Positions 61,744 to 64,000 of a DNA stretch of 64,000 bases are shown one piece after another. Source of the stretch: Paenibacillus sp. 37 (GTDB lineage: Bacteria > Bacillota > Bacilli > Paenibacillales > Paenibacillaceae); assembly GCF_008386395.1 (NCBI RefSeq), contig NZ_CP043761.1, positions 2,604,001 to 2,668,000 of the forward strand, in the 5' to 3' direction. The translations under genes were made by a program, and so were the position numbers. The notes below the pieces were generated by a model. It was not told the DNA's origin and did not search any database. It saw only the letters and a program-made list of their open reading frames with translations. Positions within the stretch are counted from its first letter, which is position 1; each line of letters opens with the position of its first letter.

Positions 61744-62352
61744 TCAAGGCTTAAGTTGCTCTAAAAAAAGGTTTTTAAGGATGCGGAATTGTTCAGACGG
61801 ATCGACCTGTGTATGAAACGCATCAATACCGCTAAGCATGGACATTTTTTTAGAGAAATTTCCGAAGACATGAAGCATCGTAATCAAGGTGTCCACGGTA
61901 TCGTTATCCTTTCGGATAGAACCATCTAGCTCTCCCAGCCCAGAAAGTTTCGAAAAAAGGTTTATAAGCTTGTCATACTGTGCTTTATAGAGGTGAATAT
62001 CCTCAAGCGGCTCCTTGGAAAGTGCCACGTAACATTCAAATGCTTCAATTAGTTTGGAATTGTTCTGGTGTTTAGCCTCTTGGAAGTTCATAATGTCGAA
62101 AATACGCTCCAATTTATCGTAGCAGGTTCCTTGTCCATATACGATTTCTTCGAATGCATTGACTTCAGACTCCACGATTTTTGAAGCAACGGCGACAATT
62201 AAATGTTCTTTTTTAGGGAAATATCGAAATATGGTGGCAATACCCAGATTTGCCTCAGTGGCGATTTCCTGCATCGTTGACTTTTCGAAGCCTTGATGGG
62301 AAAAAACGGTTTTGGCCGCTTCGATAATACTTAACCGTCTTTTCATTCGCAT
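61744..62352 (-). CDS. TetR family transcriptional regulator
   Basis: The protein (202 residues from ATG 62352) has the TetR helix-turn-helix IIEAAKTVFSHQGFEKSTMQ, then ATEANLGIATIFRYFPKKEH, and an all-helical ligand domain. It is divergent from the cytochrome P450 gene and probably represses it. ATG 62352 has only a weak GAGG upstream; a perfect AAGGAGG (plus-strand 62400-62406) stands eight bases ahead of an in-frame ATT at 62391, so the real start may be that rare codon, adding 13 residues. Confidence 0.88.
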   Translation of the reverse strand: MRMKRRLSIIEAAKTVFSHQGFEKSTMQEIATEANLGIATIFRYFPKKEHLIVAVASKIVESEVNAFEEIVYGQGTCYDKLERIFDIMNFQEAKHQNNSKLIEAFECYVALSKEPLEDIHLYKAQYDKLINLFSKLSGLGELDGSIRKDNDTVDTLITMLHVFGNFSKKMSMLSGIDAFHTQVDPSEQFRILKNLFLEQLKP

Positions 62353-62586
62353 AGTGCTACGTTCAGCCTCAAGTCTTTGCTGGGGTTGAATGGCGAAAAC
62401 CTCCTTGTATCTATAACTCTAAATTAGCCTATCAACAGTGTGATTTTTTGTCAATGAAGCTAGTTTATACTTCTGATTTAAGCTTTAAATTTGAAGTTTC
62501 ACATAAGCCAATCCATAAGAGAAACGTACCTGTTAAAAGGGCAGATTGTAAGGAATTTGAAATTGTCACTTAATAAATGGTAGCAT

Positions 62587-62609
62587 AATAATCGTGACGA
62601 TATTATCGC
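62587..62609. promoter_or_regulatory. operator-like palindrome ahead of the P450 gene
   Basis: AATAATCG-TGA-CGATATTAT is a near-palindrome in the region between the TetR gene and the P450 gene, close to a TTGTCA (62564) that could be a -35 box. It is a candidate binding site for the TetR protein. Confidence 0.4.
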
Positions 62610-62633
62610 TATCAAAAATTAGGAGGCATTCAA

Positions 62634-63854
62634 TTGTTTACAAACGAGAACCAGAGCAATTCCGAGTCCAAGGTCGATTTCTTAGATCATTCCTTTATTC
62701 AACAACCCTTTCCAGTTTATGAGAAGTTGCGAGCAGAAGAACCCATTCATCGTTTCTTGATGCCAGAGGGTCATTATGCTTGGATGGTGTCTCGTTATGA
62801 GGATGCCGTAAACGTTTTGCAAGATGCTCGCTTTGTTACAAGTCCTCCCGGGCAGAATGGAGAGGAAGAACCTCCACATGTAGAGGTGATCTCTCATAAT
62901 CTGCTGAGCGTGGGGCCAGAGGATCACCGGCGTCTACGACGCCTAATCCAAAAGGCATTTACCCCTCGAATGATTGAGCGATTGCGGGGAAGGATTGAGG
63001 AGATCAGTAACGAGTTGTTGGACAAAATACTCGTTTCAGGCAAAAAGAAAATCGATCTGATTGAGGAGTATGCCTTCCCTTTGCCTATTATCGTTATTTG
63101 CGAAATGCTGGGTGTGCCTCTCAAAGATCAGGACAAATTCCAAATGTGGTCCAATATAATTATGGAGAGTGTGAGCAATCCGGATCTAAGTCACGAAAGC
63201 GATGAGGCTATGAAAGCTTTCATCGAATACCTGCATGAATTGATAATTGAGCGACGCAAGGATCTCAAGAAAGATCTGATTAGTGATCTCATTAGTGTAG
63301 AAGAGGAAGGCGACAAGCTATCGGAACAAGAACTGTATGCGCTCGTTTTTGTCCTCATTATTGCGGGTCATGAAACTACAGTGAATCTAATTGGTAACGG
63401 TATGTTAGCTCTTCTGGAGCACCCAGAGCAAAAACGCCTATTGATGGCTAACCCTGACATGATCCAGTCAGCAATGGAAGAAATTTTACGATTTAATGGT
63501 CCTGCCGAAGTAAGCAATATCCGTTGGGCAACAGAGGATGTTGAACTGGATGGAAAACAGATCCGTGAAGGCGACATGATGCTGGTTGCCTTGTCATCTG
63601 CAAATCGGGATTCGAGTAAATTTGACGAAGCAGATGAGTTTGACATCACACGTAAACTTAATGACCATATCGCATTTGGTAAAGGTGTACACTTTTGTCT
63701 AGGTGCGCCCCTTGCCAGACTTGAAGGAGAAATTGCAATTAATGACCTGCTGCGCAGACTTCCTGAAATCAGGTTGGACACGGAGGCTCAATTGCTGGAA
63801 TGGAGACCAGGTATGATTATTCGAGGGCTTAAGACCTTTCCAATCATATTCTGA
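62634..63854 (+). CDS. cytochrome P450
   Basis: The 406-residue protein is a soluble bacterial P450 of the CYP107-like size class. The I-helix oxygen-binding motif is IIAGHETT, the K-helix ExxR is EEILR, and the haem loop is FGKGVHFCLGAPLAR with Cys355 as haem ligand. It hydroxylates or epoxidises an unknown small molecule and needs separate redox partners, which are not encoded in the window. TTG 62634 follows TAGGAGG. Control by the divergent TetR gene is likely. Confidence 0.94.
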   Translation: MFTNENQSNSESKVDFLDHSFIQQPFPVYEKLRAEEPIHRFLMPEGHYAWMVSRYEDAVNVLQDARFVTSPPGQNGEEEPPHVEVISHNLLSVGPEDHRRLRRLIQKAFTPRMIERLRGRIEEISNELLDKILVSGKKKIDLIEEYAFPLPIIVICEMLGVPLKDQDKFQMWSNIIMESVSNPDLSHESDEAMKAFIEYLHELIIERRKDLKKDLISDLISVEEEGDKLSEQELYALVFVLIIAGHETTVNLIGNGMLALLEHPEQKRLLMANPDMIQSAMEEILRFNGPAEVSNIRWATEDVELDGKQIREGDMMLVALSSANRDSSKFDEADEFDITRKLNDHIAFGKGVHFCLGAPLARLEGEIAINDLLRRLPEIRLDTEAQLLEWRPGMIIRGLKTFPIIF

Positions 63855-64000
63855 CTATAGAGAAATGATGAAATCTACCATATAAACCCCTGAACAATCC
63901 TTGTGAATTTGCAAATTAAAACACAGAAGTGATAATATTAATATTGTAACGATAGTGAAACTATCAATTGTATTGGTTCACATTATGTTAGGGGGAAGAA
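63855..64000 (+). promoter_or_regulatory. promoter region of a gene beyond the window
   Basis: GATAG-TGAAA-CTATC (63951-63965) is a perfect short inverted repeat, followed by AGGGGGAAG at the very end of the window, which looks like the ribosome binding site of a gene starting outside. Confidence 0.4.

Noticed and set aside
1..64000. tRNA, rRNA and riboswitches
   Set aside because: No cloverleaf, rRNA segment or known riboswitch core was recognised by eye; a covariance search could still find short RNAs.

Overview
The window looks like part of a Paenibacillus (Bacillota) chromosome. The support is a GC content near 45-50% by eye, strong AGGAGG-type ribosome binding sites with frequent GTG and TTG starts, typical Firmicutes gene families (EssC/WXG100 secretion genes, a YteA-like DksA protein, a DivIVA-domain protein, YesM/YesN and Lpl-type sugar transport genes, barnase/barstar), and CcpA-type cre sequences. 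No rRNA, tRNA, CRISPR array, integrase or transposase gene was recognised.

1-3 kb holds the end of an acetyltransferase gene, an aldehyde dehydrogenase and small hypothetical genes. 3.2-13.3 kb is a type VII (ESX/WXG100) secretion locus: EsaB/YukD-like ubiquitin fold protein, an EssC-type triple ATPase without FHA domains, an unknown partner, two WXG100-type proteins, and then a membrane kinase-like protein, a von Willebrand A protein and a PP2C phosphatase, which look like a phosphorylation switch attached to the secretion machine. 13.5-31.2 kb is ordinary chromosomal content: an SDR dehydrogenase, HrpB helicase, a stress protein, a DUF202 protein, an acyltransferase, a protein strongly resembling the Bacillus replication terminator protein Rtp, a barnase/barstar pair, an MFS exporter with an ArsR-type regulator, small regulators and a three-gene sugar/polyol catabolic operon behind a cre site.

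The most striking part is 31.45-41.85 kb. Here GC drops sharply, all genes point the same way, and short single genes or gene pairs (two Nudix hydrolases, a PD-(D/E)XK-like nuclease, a membrane protein, an XRE regulator, a ferritin-like protein, a HAD phosphatase, a DUF4259 protein, peptidase E, a nucleotidyltransferase, a P-loop kinase, a GNAT acetyltransferase and unknowns) are separated by 60-170 bp imperfect palindromes. Each palindrome begins with an RYYYAAC-like box and ends with a GTTRRRY-like box, with an inner complementary pair. This is the architecture of integron attC sites. The region therefore looks like an integron gene cassette array without an integrase in view (a CALIN-type array), which would be unusual in a Gram-positive genome.

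42.3-61.5 kb is a polysaccharide utilisation region: an AraC regulator divergent from a GPH-type sugar symporter, a GH2 glycosidase, two SGNH/sialate-type esterases, a GH43 enzyme and a GH78 alpha-L-rhamnosidase, followed by a YesM/YesN-type two-component system and a sugar ABC importer (two permeases and a lipoprotein, no ATPase). Together these suggest sensing, import and cytoplasmic breakdown of a rhamnose-containing, acetylated plant glycan such as a rhamnogalacturonan. The window ends with a TetR regulator divergent from a cytochrome P450 gene and the promoter region of a further gene.
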